Below are positions 24,876-38,312 of a stretch of DNA of 64,000 nt, in pieces (positions within the stretch are counted from its first letter, which is position 1; each line of letters begins with the position of its first letter). Source of the DNA: Aphelenchoides besseyi (Eukaryota > Nematoda > Chromadorea > Rhabditida > Aphelenchoididae). A model generated the notes under the pieces. The model saw nothing but the letters and a program-made list of their open reading frames with translations. It ran no database searches and was not told the origin of the DNA. Location: NCBI GenBank assembly GCA_024699855.1, contig JAMPIQ010000001.1, positions 3,968,001 to 4,032,000 on the forward strand. The letters are read 5' to 3'. A program made the translations under genes and the position numbers.

Positions 24876-25689
24876 ATGAACAAATTACTTCTCGTCGCTG
24901 TTGTTGCTGCTATCGGCTTCATGGCTAACGCTCAAATGGTCCCTCAGTGCACGTGCAGTGCCGTTCAACCCTGCAAATCGTCGTACGTTGATTCAATTCT
25001 TCCGTGTGCCGACTCTTGTCAGGTGAGTTCAAGTGATGCAAGAAACGAACTCATCGAGCACGTTTAGCAACATGCTGCAGCCATTGGTGCTAACTATCAG
25101 AAATTGCGCGGTTGTTTGCTTCAAAAGGAAGGCGCCATTCGCAGTACTTTGCAATGTACCGAAGGAAAACTGGCAAACTCGTAAATCGATTCACTTCAAG
25201 TACACGAACTAATGACTTTAATTTTACAGATGCGCTGCTGGTCCCGGAAAAATGGTCCAGAAACGTTATCCCGAAACTTTGAAGGTAATCCGCAAGCGAA
25301 CATAATTGAAGTATAGTCTTAAATGTTCAGATTGCCGCAATGAGCGAAATCAACCGTATGCTCAGCCGCAGTGGAGTCTCCGGACAAGTTCAATCGTTGT
25401 TGGCACATGGAAAGAAGTTCGTCAGCTGCATGCGCAGTTGCATGGACCGACGTAGTGGAAATTGTGCCAAGAAACTCGGCTGTGGACTCGACTTGCCTTC
25501 CGACACCGGTAATTGATTCTACCAACTTCTCAACAACTCTTGTTGTTTTCAGTGATGGTTCAAAACGCAAAATCCTGCGCCATTGCTTCGGGCTTCAACA
25601 CTCCCGGCGTTCAACAACTGTGTCAATGCGCTGCTTCAGCTGGAATCGCTCAACTCGCTTCGATCTGCCCACGTTTACAAGTCTCTTAG
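24876..25689 (+). CDS. Secreted cysteine-rich protein, CPG4-like
   Basis: Begins with a clear signal peptide (MNKLLLVAVVAAIGFMANA, cleavage after ANA). The mature part of about 190 residues has evenly spaced cysteines: CTCSAVQPC, LPCADSC, LRGCLLQ, LQCTEG, NSCAAG, FVSCMRSCMDRR, GNCAKKLGCG, KSCAIASG, QLCQCAASAG and SICPRL. Three introns (about 25022-25068, 25182-25230, 25286-25331) and a fourth near 25509-25552 join in frame, ending at TAG 25687-25689. The pattern resembles the nematode CPG4-type domain (chondroitin proteoglycan 4 family) found in many secreted worm proteins, so an extracellular structural or cuticle/eggshell role is possible. Function is not established from sequence. AATAAA at 25776. 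Confidence 0.75.
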
Positions 25690-25775
25690 ATCACGAGCTT
25701 ACGATCACCTAACCATTTGTTTTCCGTCTTTTGTATCTATGAAACTTTTTGTCGTAAATTTGTTTTCACTTTTGA

Positions 25776-25781
25776 AATAAA
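25776..25781 (+). promoter_or_regulatory. Polyadenylation signal AATAAA
   Basis: Canonical hexamer 87 nt after the stop codon of the CPG4-like gene. Confidence 0.6.
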
Positions 25782-26063
25782 CCCACGTTTCTACGTTGAT
25801 CGAAACTAAACGACAATCAAACAACAAGTTTGCTTTGGAAGACCGATTTGTTTGCAGCATTTCCATGACGACCAAACTGCTCGACGATCATTGGCACTTT
25901 GGCGTCTTTCGAGTTTGTTTCTACGGAACATTCGAGTTTTCACGTTCGCATCGTCGTTTTTATAATTGGAGCGGAACGAGAATTTTGAGTTGTAAGTACG
26001 TTCAAGGTCGAGATTGATTGAGCACTTTTGTTTACACATCGGAAATTGTTGTTGTTTAGTGAA

Positions 26064-27919
26064 ATGACCGAGAGTGCGGGACCCGGCGCTGCTTTCGAAA
26101 TCTACGCGCTGAACGAGCAGCTAGTGGACAAACTCAAACTGTTGGATTACGAAAAAGAGCTTGTGGGCAAAATGGATGGCATGAAGATAGTGCCCAGGCA
26201 AGTACGGTAACTCGAAACATGCTCTTTACGATCGAGTTTGTGACTTAAAGTTCAGCGAAGTCGATCTCGTTTTACACTCGTTTTCTGATTATGTCAGCAT
26301 GAGTGCGAACTTTGCACGTTGTTTTCGGGGTTAGTAGTGTGCTTTAAAACGACGTATTCGAATCGTTCAAAAGCGAAAATATGTAGGTGCGTCGAAACCG
26401 GCGATTTCGTTACCAATTGTCTGCCCAAATATTTTTTGTTATTTACTTTCCCATCAAAACAACAACCACCGGAACGGTCTTCTTCCAGTTGACCAGCATT
26501 CGAAAACATTCGTTGACAAAGAAATTTAGACACTACTTTACGGATGAAGGAACCAAAGGCGAACGATTCTTCGTATTCACAACTTTGTGTATGAACGAAA
26601 AGAATCGATTCGAACAAATTTCCGTTATAGGCACTTGGTTGATGCGGAAAGCTCAATGGAAAGATGTGAATTTGCCCACGGAAATGGACGATCCGAACAC
26701 CACAATCGGTCTTATTCTCGATGCTTTACGTTCCAAAGATCTGGACGCCAACTATGCAACACAGAAACTGAAGTCCGGTGATGCAAAGTCGTGCATCAAT
26801 TTGTTGTCCGTCTTAGTCGAAGAGGTTTTCAAAGTCAACAAGTTCGAATTTCAACGGTAGAACTTTGTAACTTAATGTTCGTAAACTTTTTCTGCTATCT
26901 AGAATTGTGCCTGTGGAAAGCCAACAACCAAATGAAGAACAAGATCAACAGGTCGACGAAGCTGAACTGACTGTACGTTTCATTACCGCTAATCGGAAAG
27001 AGTCGTGTAGAACTCTTAAGCAATTCATAAGAGAAAAGAAATGTTTATGATACGAATTTCAGTTTGACGAAGAAGATGCTCCAGCAGCTGAAGACGAAGA
27101 TGACGTTGCAATGGCGGAGATTCAAGAAGGAAATCACGTGGAAATACAAGACGATCTGTTTCAGGTAACAAGTTTAAATGAACAAACGATGAGTCAGATT
27201 CAGGAGCCATTGCAAGCGATAATGCACACGAACGTCGAAGCGAATTCACTTCGAAATGAAATCGATCGAATTCTCCCACAGTTGAGATTGACAATTCGAG
27301 CGTCGGATAAAGTTCGTTTGCTTTAAGATCATTGATATTCGTTGTATTCAGCACTGGAAGATGCACGACGAGCAGCTCACGAAACTACAAGAAAGTTCGC
27401 GATCGCAATTCGAAACCGTCCAACCGTTTCTATTGCAAATGAACTCGGAGATCGGCACGAGCATCGAACGAATTCAATCGCGCGAAAAACATCTTAACGA
27501 GCAGCTCGCTCCACAACTTCAAGAGTATCGATTGGCTCGAAACGCGTTAGCAGAAGTCAAAGAGAAATATCGGTAAATCGATGATTAACTTCTCAATAAT
27601 ACGTTCAATTCAGCGAAGCAAGTGGTGGGCTTGAAGAACGACAAGAAACGTTGCAACGTCTAAGCGATGAGATAGTACAAATCAAGCAACAAATCGATGA
27701 ACAAGGAGCCCAGAATTCAAATGGAGGTTATACGACTGCTTCACAACATTCGATCCAATCTTTTGTTTAGCTCCAATTGCCAAAATTACTCAAGCAATCG
27801 CCAAATTAGAACAATCGATTCTGACGATGAGTGTTCAGAGTGCAGCCATCGAGCAATCCATTCATCAGAACCAACTGAACGATCGAGCAGCCAGTTCTTA
27901 CTATCATACACTCAATTGA
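26064..27919 (+). CDS. che-13: Intraflagellar transport protein 57 (IFT-B subunit)
   Basis: Peripheral subunit of the IFT-B train needed to build cilia, which in worms are limited to sensory neurons. The N-terminal calponin-homology-like domain reads NEQLVDKLKLLDYEKELVGK, then HYFTDEGTKGERFFVFTTLC and TWLMRKAQW, and MDDPNTTIGLILDALRS, closely matching IFT57. An acidic linker (FDEEDAPAAEDEDD) leads to a long coiled coil (IQEPLQAIMHTNVEANSLRN, then WKMHDEQLTKLQ onward). The last exon reads APIAKITQAIAKLEQSILTM and ends at TGA 27917-27919. The first intron has a GC donor (exon end 26197, intron 26198-26529): the donor reads AG|GCAAGT and joins CCC-AG to A-CAC, restoring the conserved PRHYF. A splice acceptor sits 4 nt before the ATG. 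Confidence 0.9.
26198..26529 (+). other. GC-AG intron in IFT57
   Basis: The donor is GCAAGT rather than GT. The flanking exons join in the right phase to give VPRHYFTDEG, a conserved stretch of the family, which supports this exact boundary. Confidence 0.75.
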
Positions 27920-28243
27920 TCAGTTTATGAAGACGTCTTTATAAGAATCATTTTACCCAATAACATAAAAACAATCCAAACATCGTCAGTTTACAGTAGA
28001 AATTTGGAACACATGAAAGCGGTTGAGGAGGCGGCCAAATAGACAAATACGAAGCGAATTGTAAACTCATTTCAATGAACAACCGGTAGTTGAGTTACAA
28101 AAAGAGAAACATATTGATTGTATGACGCGTTCTTGTAAGTACCATTAAGAAAATTTATTTCATGTACAAAACCCTATGAAATTCAGATGATAAGAAACCC
28201 AGTGATAAAAGAAACTAAAACAATTGAAGAATACCCGACACTT

Positions 28244-31200
28244 TTAAAGTTGCCAATGGTCAGCAAAATCGACATAAAGTGCTTGTTCAAGTCTTTGGAT
28301 TGCCGATTTTAAAGACATTGTCCCAGTGATATAACAAGCATCTCGCAACTGCTCTTCCTGCAATATAAACTTCGTATGAATCAGGTGTTCAGCAAATGAA
28401 ACCTGAGCGGGAGTTCCAGTTGCCGCAGCGGCACGACTCTCGTGTTGTTGAGCAAGGGCATGGAAGAAGGGATGAAGTTCGTGGACTCCGGTCAACGTCT
28501 TTACACTGCACAGTGAAGCGGATACAACCATACGATCATTTTCTGTCAATTCTCCGAACTGTAAATGAACATTCAAATGAGCATTGTGATAACAACCAAA
28601 CAAACCTTCTGAGTTAAAAGAGCATCTAGTCTTGTAGCAAATGGAACGAATAATTCGTGTTTTGGATCGGGTTTAATCGGTGGAACAAACGACCAATGAG
28701 ACATTTGAAAGAGAGTCACGTAGCCGGACGGCAACGTGCACAAAGTCTCCAGGAATTTACAAGCAGCAAGAAACAATTGCATTAACTGTTCATCACGTGG
28801 TGATCGAAGTTCCTCAACCGAAGCAGTCTGAAGATGGTGTTCGATTTGAAGCAGAACTTGAACAAGTTCAGTGACCATCGCAGGCCAAACGGCGGAAAGA
28901 TTGTTGGGTCGCATTCGAATCAAAAGCACACGATAACAAACGAAAACTTGCGTGTGAACCAACGGTACTTGACTTTGTCTCAAGTTGTCGGCCAATTTTT
29001 CTAAAAGTTGATTGCTTTCATATTGTCGTTGTTTTCAACAAACCTTGAACTTCTCGTTTCGTTGGAATCGAACAATATTGATCGAGTTGCGAACTCAAGA
29101 TTACGAAAGCAAGACGTTTCAGGGATTGTGCTCGCATTTCGTATTCTTGCTCTTTGCTTGTCATTAAGTTCGATAGAGCAGTTGATGTACCACTTGGAAT
29201 TTTAGCTAAAACAAAAGAGATTGTAATTGAATTCTGTCTATAACCTACTGAGAAGTTCTTTGAACGAAGTTTTATCGTTCGTCATCAGATTGTCGATCAC
29301 AACCAGCCAATGTTTCAAAGCGTGAAGATCCATTTTGAAGAATGACGAATCAAAGAGCAACTCCATCGCCGCTTTCTTCCAAACCGGACGCATGTAATTG
29401 AATGTACTCATTGATGCCAAGAACTGTGAACTTGCGAGGAAGAAACGAACATTCCGCGCGGATTTGGCTTTCAAATACGGGAGTGTGTTTCCCCAAACCG
29501 CTTGAAGAGTTGGAATCAAACGATCTTTGTCTTCACTACGACAAATCGAGTCGATTAGTTCGGTCAAATTCTAAGAACAGACTATTGCAACCGAGTTTAA
29601 AAAACCGTATGCTTACGTCGGCCAACAGAAACAGAGCTTGAGTGCTGTTTGCCGGGTCTCGTCGATGATGTTGATTGCTCGTATCCTTGACAGATGAACG
29701 CAATGTGGAGGTGGATGATTTCTTTGAGTCGTTAGTGACCGTCGACAATTGAGCGACGGAACCGGACAATTGTGTAGCATCTTGAGTGCTATGTGTGGAT
29801 GACAAGCGATTTGAGTCGTTGGTAAGAGAGGAACGAGAACCCTTAATCGAATTTGCTTCTGACGCTAATGATCCCTGCATCGACTTGTAATCAACACTCG
29901 GAGACAAATCGGGAAGTTTCTGGTCTAAAATCATTCAGATGTTAAGATGAAACAAAAATGTTTGAACTTACTTGCATCTTGACGAACAACAAGTGTTCGT
30001 TTTAACCATGTTGTCGATTCTAACTGCCAACCAATTATCGAATTTAGAGCTTCTGTTATTCGTTGACATGCGTCTTGACAATTTCTGCTCATCGTGCGAT
30101 CGTCAATGATCGTCTGTGAACCACAAAGTTTGACAAAATCGCTAAGTATACTAAAGAAATGCATAAATCAAAACATAACTTGTTTGAAAACATACGCAAA
30201 TTGTAAGAAGCATCCTCGAGGCGTCAAACTGGATGGTTGGACTTCGTTGAAAAGAACGCTTAGAGCCGCCCACGCCGATCGAAGTTCTTCAGTTGGCAGA
30301 CATTGCATAGCACAGTGCAGAAATTCGAGTAACGATGCTTCTTGCGTAATCAAAACTTTTGAATCGAGTTTAACTGCCGCGGCAACTGGTTGAGAGAGAC
30401 CAGTGCCAACGGATGCTTTTCCACTTGTTGACGACTCTTTAAGCAAATCAAGACACGCGTTGACAATCTCAGCAAATGACAGAACTTTAAGACAAAGACC
30501 AGCAAATGCTTGTTGTTGAGTTGTATAGTCGAAAGATGGTTGATACTTAAATATGAGCTTAAAAGATGGATGACAACAAAAAGGACTCACTTCATCGGTT
30601 TCTTTTTTGTAAATCGCTTTACCACGAGACGGCCAAACGATCGCAGCGCTGCTCAACAAAACATCCGGTTGTTTTTTGGCTATAGGTCCGAGAAGATCAA
30701 GGATTAGAGCGCACAAATCTCCTGGTTCACCGACTGGTACCCGCGGTTTCACGCCGTGAGAAGCAAAGTACCATGTATCACCAATAACAGCCAAAATACC
30801 GGGGAATTTTTTGATCAATTCCAAACGAGCAGTAAGCCAATCACTTGATTTACGTTCGTTTATTGTTGCATTTGATTGATGAGACTAAAATAAAACCGAT
30901 GAAGATATCACATCGTCCTTATGACTTACGTTTGTACTTCCAGAATTGTCGTTTGAAGTGAATACTTTGCCAATAATGTTGCTTACAAACTCGCTTGCTC
31001 CACGACCACCGGGAATTGCAGAGAATGCGGAACCCATTACACTGCTCATGTTCAGCGAAAGACTCGAATTTGAGTCGTGTCCTTTGTGTGGGTTCATCAA
31101 AGATGGATGCCGAACTACGTGGTGTTTCTGTTGATGTGAACTGTGTGAACTGTTAGCAAACGATGTCCGCATCAGAAGAAATGGAACGGCAGCAGAATAC

Positions 31201-34200
31201 GATTCGATCATTCCGTAGTGAATAATTGTGGTTAACGCTTCGAAAAGCGAAAGTGCGTAGTTCATTGGATAGCTGTTGCTTGCCGACAATGCGGAATACG
31301 CGTCCGTACGTTGGAATCGATAGTCGTCGAAGTGAGCAGTTGGTGTTGGCGGTTCGCTGGCCAACGAATCGTATGGATCATAATCGGACGTAACCCCCGA
31401 TAGACCAGCGAAATTGGCCGAAACACACGAATAAATGTTCCGACAAAGTTGATCGACCAAATGAACGGAAAATGTTGCGAGTGTTCGATCAAGATACGGA
31501 ACACAACTGACAATGAAATTCAACCACAGTTCATGTCGATCGGTGCAACGTCGCAACGCATTTAACACAACTCCAATGAACATTTTCAGTTCAACGACCA
31601 TAAATCGGGGTTCGCGAAGATTTGAACGATTCTGTGGTGTATTGTGAATTTGACGATTTTCATGAATTCGTTCCAACGGTAAACTCAGATTCTGAGAAAT
31701 AAAGAAATGCTTGTTAAACAGTTGGATTTGGTACCTGAGTTGGGAAGTTTCGTTGTCCACTGAGCAACTTAAATTCCATTACAATCAAAACTGATGCCAA
31801 GTTCAGAAGTGATCGTTGGAACGCGAATGCAAGCCCACGGAAGGCTTCGTTGCCAGGCGGTCCATTGTTGAACTCCGCAATGTCGACAGTTACCGGCATT
31901 CTGAAAGTTGAGGTTATGCAAAAATGTGTTGGGATTTGGATTCAGTTTTGGCTTTTCAGTTCGGTCTCTTTCCTTCAGCTTCTTGGTCGACTTTCAAAAT
32001 GATGCGTGCTCTTCGTGGAGAGAAACTGGATGGTGTTGTTCCCGCCGAATTTCAAAGTGAGATGGCTTTGGTAAAAGTAAGTTGTACTCAGAGATAGGAT
32101 TAGATTCATGAGAATTAAGGAGACGCGTGATTACACTCAAGAAGTCGTCAAGTGTATGCAACGTATTGTTCACACTGCGTCTCAAGGCAAAAGCATTGTG
32201 CCCATTGGAAAAAAGAAAGTAACTGCGCAACAAATGGACGAGTTGCAAAAGTTAAGTCAAACGTGTGAAAAGGTAGATCCCATAGAAATGCTTGTGTTTA
32301 CAATAAAGTTCAGTCCATGCACTCCTTTTACGAACAACGTTATTATTACGTGCTTAAAACGACGGCTGAAGCGTGCCAACAACTCAGTAAACATCAACAC
32401 GAGATTATCAAGAACATCCACGATCGCTCCATGATTCCAATGAAGTTGTGGGTCGAGGAAGAATATCCGCGTCTGTACAAAGACATGAAGCAATGCACAA
32501 AGATGAAGAAAGAAGCCGATGCTGCTGCCGTAGCTCTTGCTGCCCAACCAACACCTGAACGCGAAACCAAAGCGGCTGCGGCAAAAGAAGCTCACGAACA
32601 GCAATACAAGATTTGTCAAGGCGAAATGGATAAAACGCGCAAAGTTCGAAAACATCATGCCGATTGTCTTAAATTGATGTGTTCGCTTCAAGTAAGCCCA
32701 CTCGTTAAGCCAGTTGATTTCTACGCTTCTTTCAGTACAAGTACAGCAAAACATCGTTAGAGGAAATCGAAATGGCTCAAGCTCAACTCAAAAAGCAATT
32801 GTCATCGTTGGATGGTCAAGAGAAACAGAAGGCCAGCCCCGTGAACAACAACGAGTAGTAAGTAACCAGGAATTCGAAACTCGTTGGAAGATTTGCGGAA
32901 TAAACGTTAATTTCGAGTTTGTTTTTAACTTACCGCCAATTCGGCAATTTCGGAGGTGTAGGAACAATCGTGAGCATCAGAGAAATTACAACACGTTGAG
33001 CACGAGTTTGTCGATAAGCGGACTCCACGAATTTACTAAACTCTCGGCTCTCCATTTCGACAACCAAATCAGTTGCTACTTTCATTAGCTCCGTACAACA
33101 CTCCAAGCACGCGACTTTGCATTTGGACGAAAGTGCGAGGTCGTCGGTCGAAACGGCGTTCATCGGTGAGTTTAAGTAGTAGGATCGAAGATAATAGAGA
33201 AGAATCTGGAGCACAAGAAAAGTTTTTGAATTAACTCTCTCAACTCACGTTGCAAAAAATTTCGAAAAACGTTTGACTACGTAGTCGATCTTGAAACGCA
33301 CTTGCGCCACTGATTTCGTCCGAGGATTTCGGTCCATCGTCTTCCGTGTTCCAATAACCACGACCAAGAACATGACGATAATGACGAGTCAACGCATCAA
33401 CGAGCAATTGAACGGATTGAGCACTAGCCGGTGATTGACCCAAAAGTTTGGCAATGTCCGTAAAGATCATTGTGCTTACAATCAAACGACCCATTGATAA
33501 CGAGGATTCACTGCGCAAAAGGGCTGTTAGAATCCGAAAGATCTTCTCTGCTCGCCCTGAAGAAGTAAACGATTAAAATTTTTCTTATTCAACTGTTTAC
33601 CCAAATCGACAACCCGTGGACTTTCTGTGTAGAACAACATGTGAGCGTGAGATTCGTCGAGCATCGGCTGTTTCGCATCTCCAGGCGAAGTCAAAGTCGG
33701 CAGTTCGAATTGATCGAAAAGATGCAACTCTTGAGTGCTTGTTGAGAAGATTGTTTCTTGAAGCGAATCCTGACGTCGATGGCCACCTTTGACTCGTTTT
33801 ATGCTTTCGGGCATTCGAGAAATTGCGTGTAAAGTTGAAGAAGATGGCGCAGAGTTTACGGAACCATTGCTTACTTCATTTGTTGTATTATCGCGCTTCT
33901 TTGTATGATAAGCAGACCGTTGAGCATGTGATCGTATTGAAGGTAATGGTCCAGCGATATCGTCTTCAGCTTCAAATGTTTTGGTTTGAATTCCGCTTGT
34001 TAGTGAATCACCAAGTGGCAGTTTGTCAGCAGTAATAGATTGATGATTTGAAAGCGAACCGTTAGACATCTGATGATTTAGTTGAAGGTCATCGGTTAGA
34101 ATTTCGTCTTCATCATCCGCGGTTTCGACTTCCTCTTCAATTTCTTCGCCGGTTATTGTCGCAACCGATTGTTCCTCTTCTTCGAGACAAACCGCATCAA

Positions 34201-37200
34201 CCAACATCTGCAGCGTCTCTAATACGTCGGGATCGAGAGTTTCGTCCAAACTTAATGAACCAACGGAATCCACATCTGGATCAAATTGCGGAATATCCGA
34301 AACGGTTCGTTTGTGACTTCGTATAAAACCCGGAGGTGATGCTCGGCTTGTTTTTGATGCATCGAATGGAGTCCGTGGTTGAGCGACCATTGATGCATCC
34401 ATGAAATTGTTTTCTGAATCCAAAGATGCACCAGAATGTGCCGAATGAAGACCCTGTGTTTGAAGATCACGAAAATGCCCGTTGAGTACGGGTTCGGTTG
34501 TCGATGCGAGAGTGTGTTTCTTCAAGTCGCCAATCCACGCATCTGCACGCGTGCAATCAATGAATGAAAAGTTGTTCCATGGAGCATTATACGATCGTGG
34601 AGCTCCCTGTTCTAATGGAACATCAATGTCACGACAAACATGATGAAATGTTTGTTTTGAGTAAACGGTTTGAAGAGCCACGGCATTGACGTCGACTGGA
34701 AGCGATGGAACCTGATCTCGTGTAACTCGATGTTCCAATTGAACTGCCTGCATTGACACACGAGCGCTTGCTGGAGTTAGTAGCATCAAAAAAAGCATCT
34801 AAACCATCGATAAAATGCTGTTTCTGCATTAATATTCACCTGCAAGATTCGGTGCAAGTCATTGTGTTTTGCACACTCCAAAAACCAGGTTGCCGCAACA
34901 GCTCTTAATTCGGCACAATCGGACGTTGCCAAATCATCAGTCAAATAGCCGAGAAACACCATCACAACTCTATAAAAAAGGTATGTTAAGTGATTGACTT
35001 GCGAATTTTACCGATTGAATGGTTTAGGTAGATGATAAGAATCATTATCCAACGTCCGATTCAACGTCCATAAGATACGAAATTTCTTAGCCGCCAGTCC
35101 GCTCACACGCTGAAAACAACGAGGTCAAAAACTCGTTAATTCACTAACCTTATTGGATGATGTAAGATCAGAAACAATGAAATCTTCGACATCACTGCTC
35201 GTATCATTGCCGCGTCTTGAGTGCAGTCGACTCAGTAGATTTGCTACGGTTTGGGCGTTGATCGACTCGTTAGTCTCACCCAATGCGACCCAGAGAACTG
35301 AAGCTGCGTGTCGAAAAACGGTTTCTTCTTCGAGTTTAGCCAATTCAACTTCAGCGAGCGATGTTTTTAACAAAATTGTTGTTGTGTTCTTTTGATTACT
35401 GTAAACAAAGGATTTGTTCAACTATGAAATAGCAAACTAACGATGATCCCGCATACGAAAATCGATTGTTTCGACCAGAAACCGCAACATGTTGTTCGAG
35501 AATTGAAATCGATTTGACGTACAAGAACAACAGAAGATCGAGCAAACGTGCACGAACTTCGAAATCAGCAGTTGGATCACGTTGTGGTAATTGGGTCTCT
35601 TCTTGAATGTTATGTACAAATCCGTACCACCTTTGAATGTCAACCACTTGCATCAGAGAGCCAAGCCACGAGGAATAGGAAATGTCGTTTAGAGTGGAAC
35701 AATTGCTCAAAGTCGATGATCGTCGATTGTATTTTGTTACATTGACTAAAATTGCATTTTAGGCGTTTGCATCCTATTTTATGAAACTAACGTTCGTCTA
35801 TGGTTAAACAATAGATGGGAAAGTCGGCAAAGTCACGAATCAAAAGGGAAATGGCGCAGAGAACTCCCGTTTTGTCACGTTCACGGCCTTTCAGATACCA
35901 CGAACAAATTTGAATGAAAAGTTCACGACATGCAGTCAAACATGATTCCACCAATTTTTGACCTAAAATGTTTCATCAAAAACACGACAACCGAATTCGA
36001 AACAACAATGTTACACATGCTTACCAGCTATTGTAGCGTCTTTCAGTTGAATATAATTTCCAGTTTGATTTTGATCGGTCATGGACTCGTTGTTATCTTC
36101 CTCTTCTTCATCTTTGTCTTCAGACTCTTCACTTTTCTTGGCTGAACATAAAACACAAACCACATAACAACTTAAACGACTCGGTACTTACCGTCGGTTT
36201 CAACAGTCGAAACGCTTTGACTCACTTCGTACAATAAACGACGAGCCACACACAACAATGCGACCAAGTTGTCACGAGAAAAAGCTTCACAACCGTGTTC
36301 TCGTATAGTCGTTAGAAGAGTGTGTAGTAGCTGAGAAATATGACGACCGCGAATATCATCATGACGATCTAGTTGAGCATTTTGAATGCAAAACACAACC
36401 ATCTGAATAAAATAAACGAATCAATTCGAAACAAATATCAACAAACCAGTGGGTATAACATCAAATGTTCACGGCGTTTTGATTCTGTATATCGACGCCT
36501 CTCTCGCTCCTCAATCGTTAAATTTTCTTCTTCTTCGTCAGTTAACTCGACTTTAAAAGGCAACGGTTGTAGCAGCTTGACAAACAGTTCACCCAAATAA
36601 TCCCAAAGAAAACCGGGTTCCAGTAATCCGAGTAATGAGTTCAAATTCTTTCGTATGTCTTCTAATCGTCTTATCTAAAAACGAAAGTAAACTCGACGGT
36701 TTTCGCTCTCAACTCACTTTGTCTGACGTTGACAACTTTGATTCGGCGTTGAATAGTGAATCCCAAAAAGGTCCGAATGAAAAGGAAGAGTCAACTTGTT
36801 CGCATTGCTAAAATACCATAAATACTTCAATTGTTATGTCTTACAATTTGAAGCTTTTTCACCAAATCTGGATCGCGTCGACATGCGTACTCCAAGAACA
36901 AAACCAAAGTCTCGCGTACGATCGGCATTCCAAGTTCGGGACGATCCAAAAAGTAATGAAGCAGACGACACAGTCGAACTTCTGTGAATTGGACTTGAAC
37001 ATCACGGGTATCATTCAAACTATCGCCGGCTGTGTAGAAAGAAGGTTGAGTGGAGACTTCGACTGTTTCCAATTGCATGAAATCGGCAATCGATTGACGG
37101 ACCAAAGGAATCGAGTAAGTTTTGAAGAAATCCAAATCTGTCAGCTCTTCAGCACCACCCAAATTCAACGACGCTTCGTTCGACCTAAATACAAAAAAAC

Positions 37201-38312
37201 ATAACAAAAATAGTAAACAGTAGAAACATACCGATTCAGTAACCACTGATAAAGACGACGATTCAAACTCATGTCACGCCTTAACACAACGAACAAGCAA
37301 CGTCGAAGAATTTGCACTAAATCGGCTTGAACCACATGGTCGGAGTTAAGGGGAATTGCGGCACACAGAAAGTCGAGTAGATTCCGTTGAATCAATGCTG
37401 TACCGGGATCTTCAGCTGCGGCACAAAGCGCTGCTATCAAATAGTCGCTATGATGATCTGGACCACCGCACATCAACGCCAACTGATCACCGGCTGGTTT
37501 CCGACGATCGAATTTGTTGTTCACGTACAAAAGCGCGGGAAGACGAACGGCCGGAACACCAAGTACGGACTTCAATTTGCGATATTAGATTCGAATAATC
37601 AATAAGAAACCTACATGCCATAAACACGCGTAGAAAGGAATTGGACCCGATTTTTCCATAACCCGATCTAAGAGATCTGATGTTCGACTGTAGAATTCAC
37701 TTCCTTCTTCCAAAGCAAACAAAAGAGCCACGAGGAATCCGGACAATGCCGGACCCAACTTTGGACCCAATGGTACAAGAAATTTATCGAAAAGATCGAG
37801 GAGGTCCGACTTGACTTTGATTCCGCATTTTTCCATCAACGGGAACAAACCAAAACCAAAAAGATAAAGATGAGTGACGAGTTGATCGCCACGATTCAGA
37901 ATGTCGAAACAGATATTGCAGGTTTCAAGGGCTTTTCGGTGTACGCCCATCGGTAGGGTCGGATGAAGACATTGGGATATGCGTTTGGAGACGAAAATTA
38001 TCTTTGGAATGTCGGAAAACTGTTTACTCGAGTTGAGAGCCTGAAATTCGGATTTCGAAACAAAAACGAATAGAAAGTTTACCTTTGAAAGTTTGGCGAG
38101 TGCATTGATAAGATCGGGCCACTCGGAAGTTGCTTCGAAAACTGCAAATTTGAATGTAAATCGCAGATAACATTACAAATCCACTAACCTTTAAGCGCTT
38201 TTTCCACTTCTGCCGCATAGCTTCGATATTTCTTCGAAACGTTCGGTTGCTCGATGGGATGAACTGAAACGGAAAAATAACAACAAACGAAATGGCAGTC
38301 ACCTGAAGTCAT
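28244..38312 (-). CDS. pad-1: Dopey family protein PAD-1/DOP1
   Basis: Very large protein (roughly 2,300 residues) of the Dopey family, which works with MON2 in endosome-Golgi trafficking. In C. elegans PAD-1 is needed for patterning and to hold the flippase TAT-5. The start at 38312 gives a 10-nt exon spliced to HPIEQPNVSKKYRSYAAEVE. The hallmark N-terminal block follows: LHPTLP, MGVHRKALETCNICFDILNR, HLYLFGFGLFPLM, LVPLGPKLGPALSGFLVALL and FALEEGSEFYSRTSDLLDRV. Downstream exons encode many helical repeats. A disordered acidic insert lies at about 34800-33600 (CLEEEEQSVATITGEEIEEE). The conserved C-terminal half includes FFLASSQFLASM and WKKAAMELLFDSSFFKMDLH, and the chain ends FADHWQL at 28244. 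One intron (31901-32933) contains an antisense gene. The 3' end faces IFT57. Confidence 0.93.
31901..32933 (-). other. pad-1 intron hosting an antisense gene
   Basis: The donor side ends exon sequence at 32934 (PPKLPNW plus CG) and the acceptor side resumes at 31900 with A-ATG-CCG, restoring Arg and then MPVTVDIAEF. At 1,033 nt it is much longer than the other introns of this gene (mostly 40-60 nt), which its cargo explains. Confidence 0.75.
31998..32858 (+). CDS. Nested antisense gene: BAR-like/coiled-coil protein
   Basis: Complete spliced frame inside a minus-strand pad-1 intron. The start at 31998 gives MMRALRGEKLDGVVPAEFQS. Introns at about 32076-32120, 32272-32311 and 32693-32734 join in frame, and the stop TAG is at 32856-32858. 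The roughly 240-residue product is almost wholly helical: RDYTQEVVKCMQRIVHTASQ, YEQRYYYVLKTTAEACQQLS, KLWVEEEYPRLYKDMKQCTK, then an Ala/Lys-rich coiled coil (ETKAAAAKEAHEQQYKICQG). The paired long amphipathic helices with basic faces look like a BAR or F-BAR dimerisation domain, so membrane-curvature binding is a reasonable inference, but I do not recognise a specific orthologue. The consistent splice phases argue for a real gene. Confidence 0.65.
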
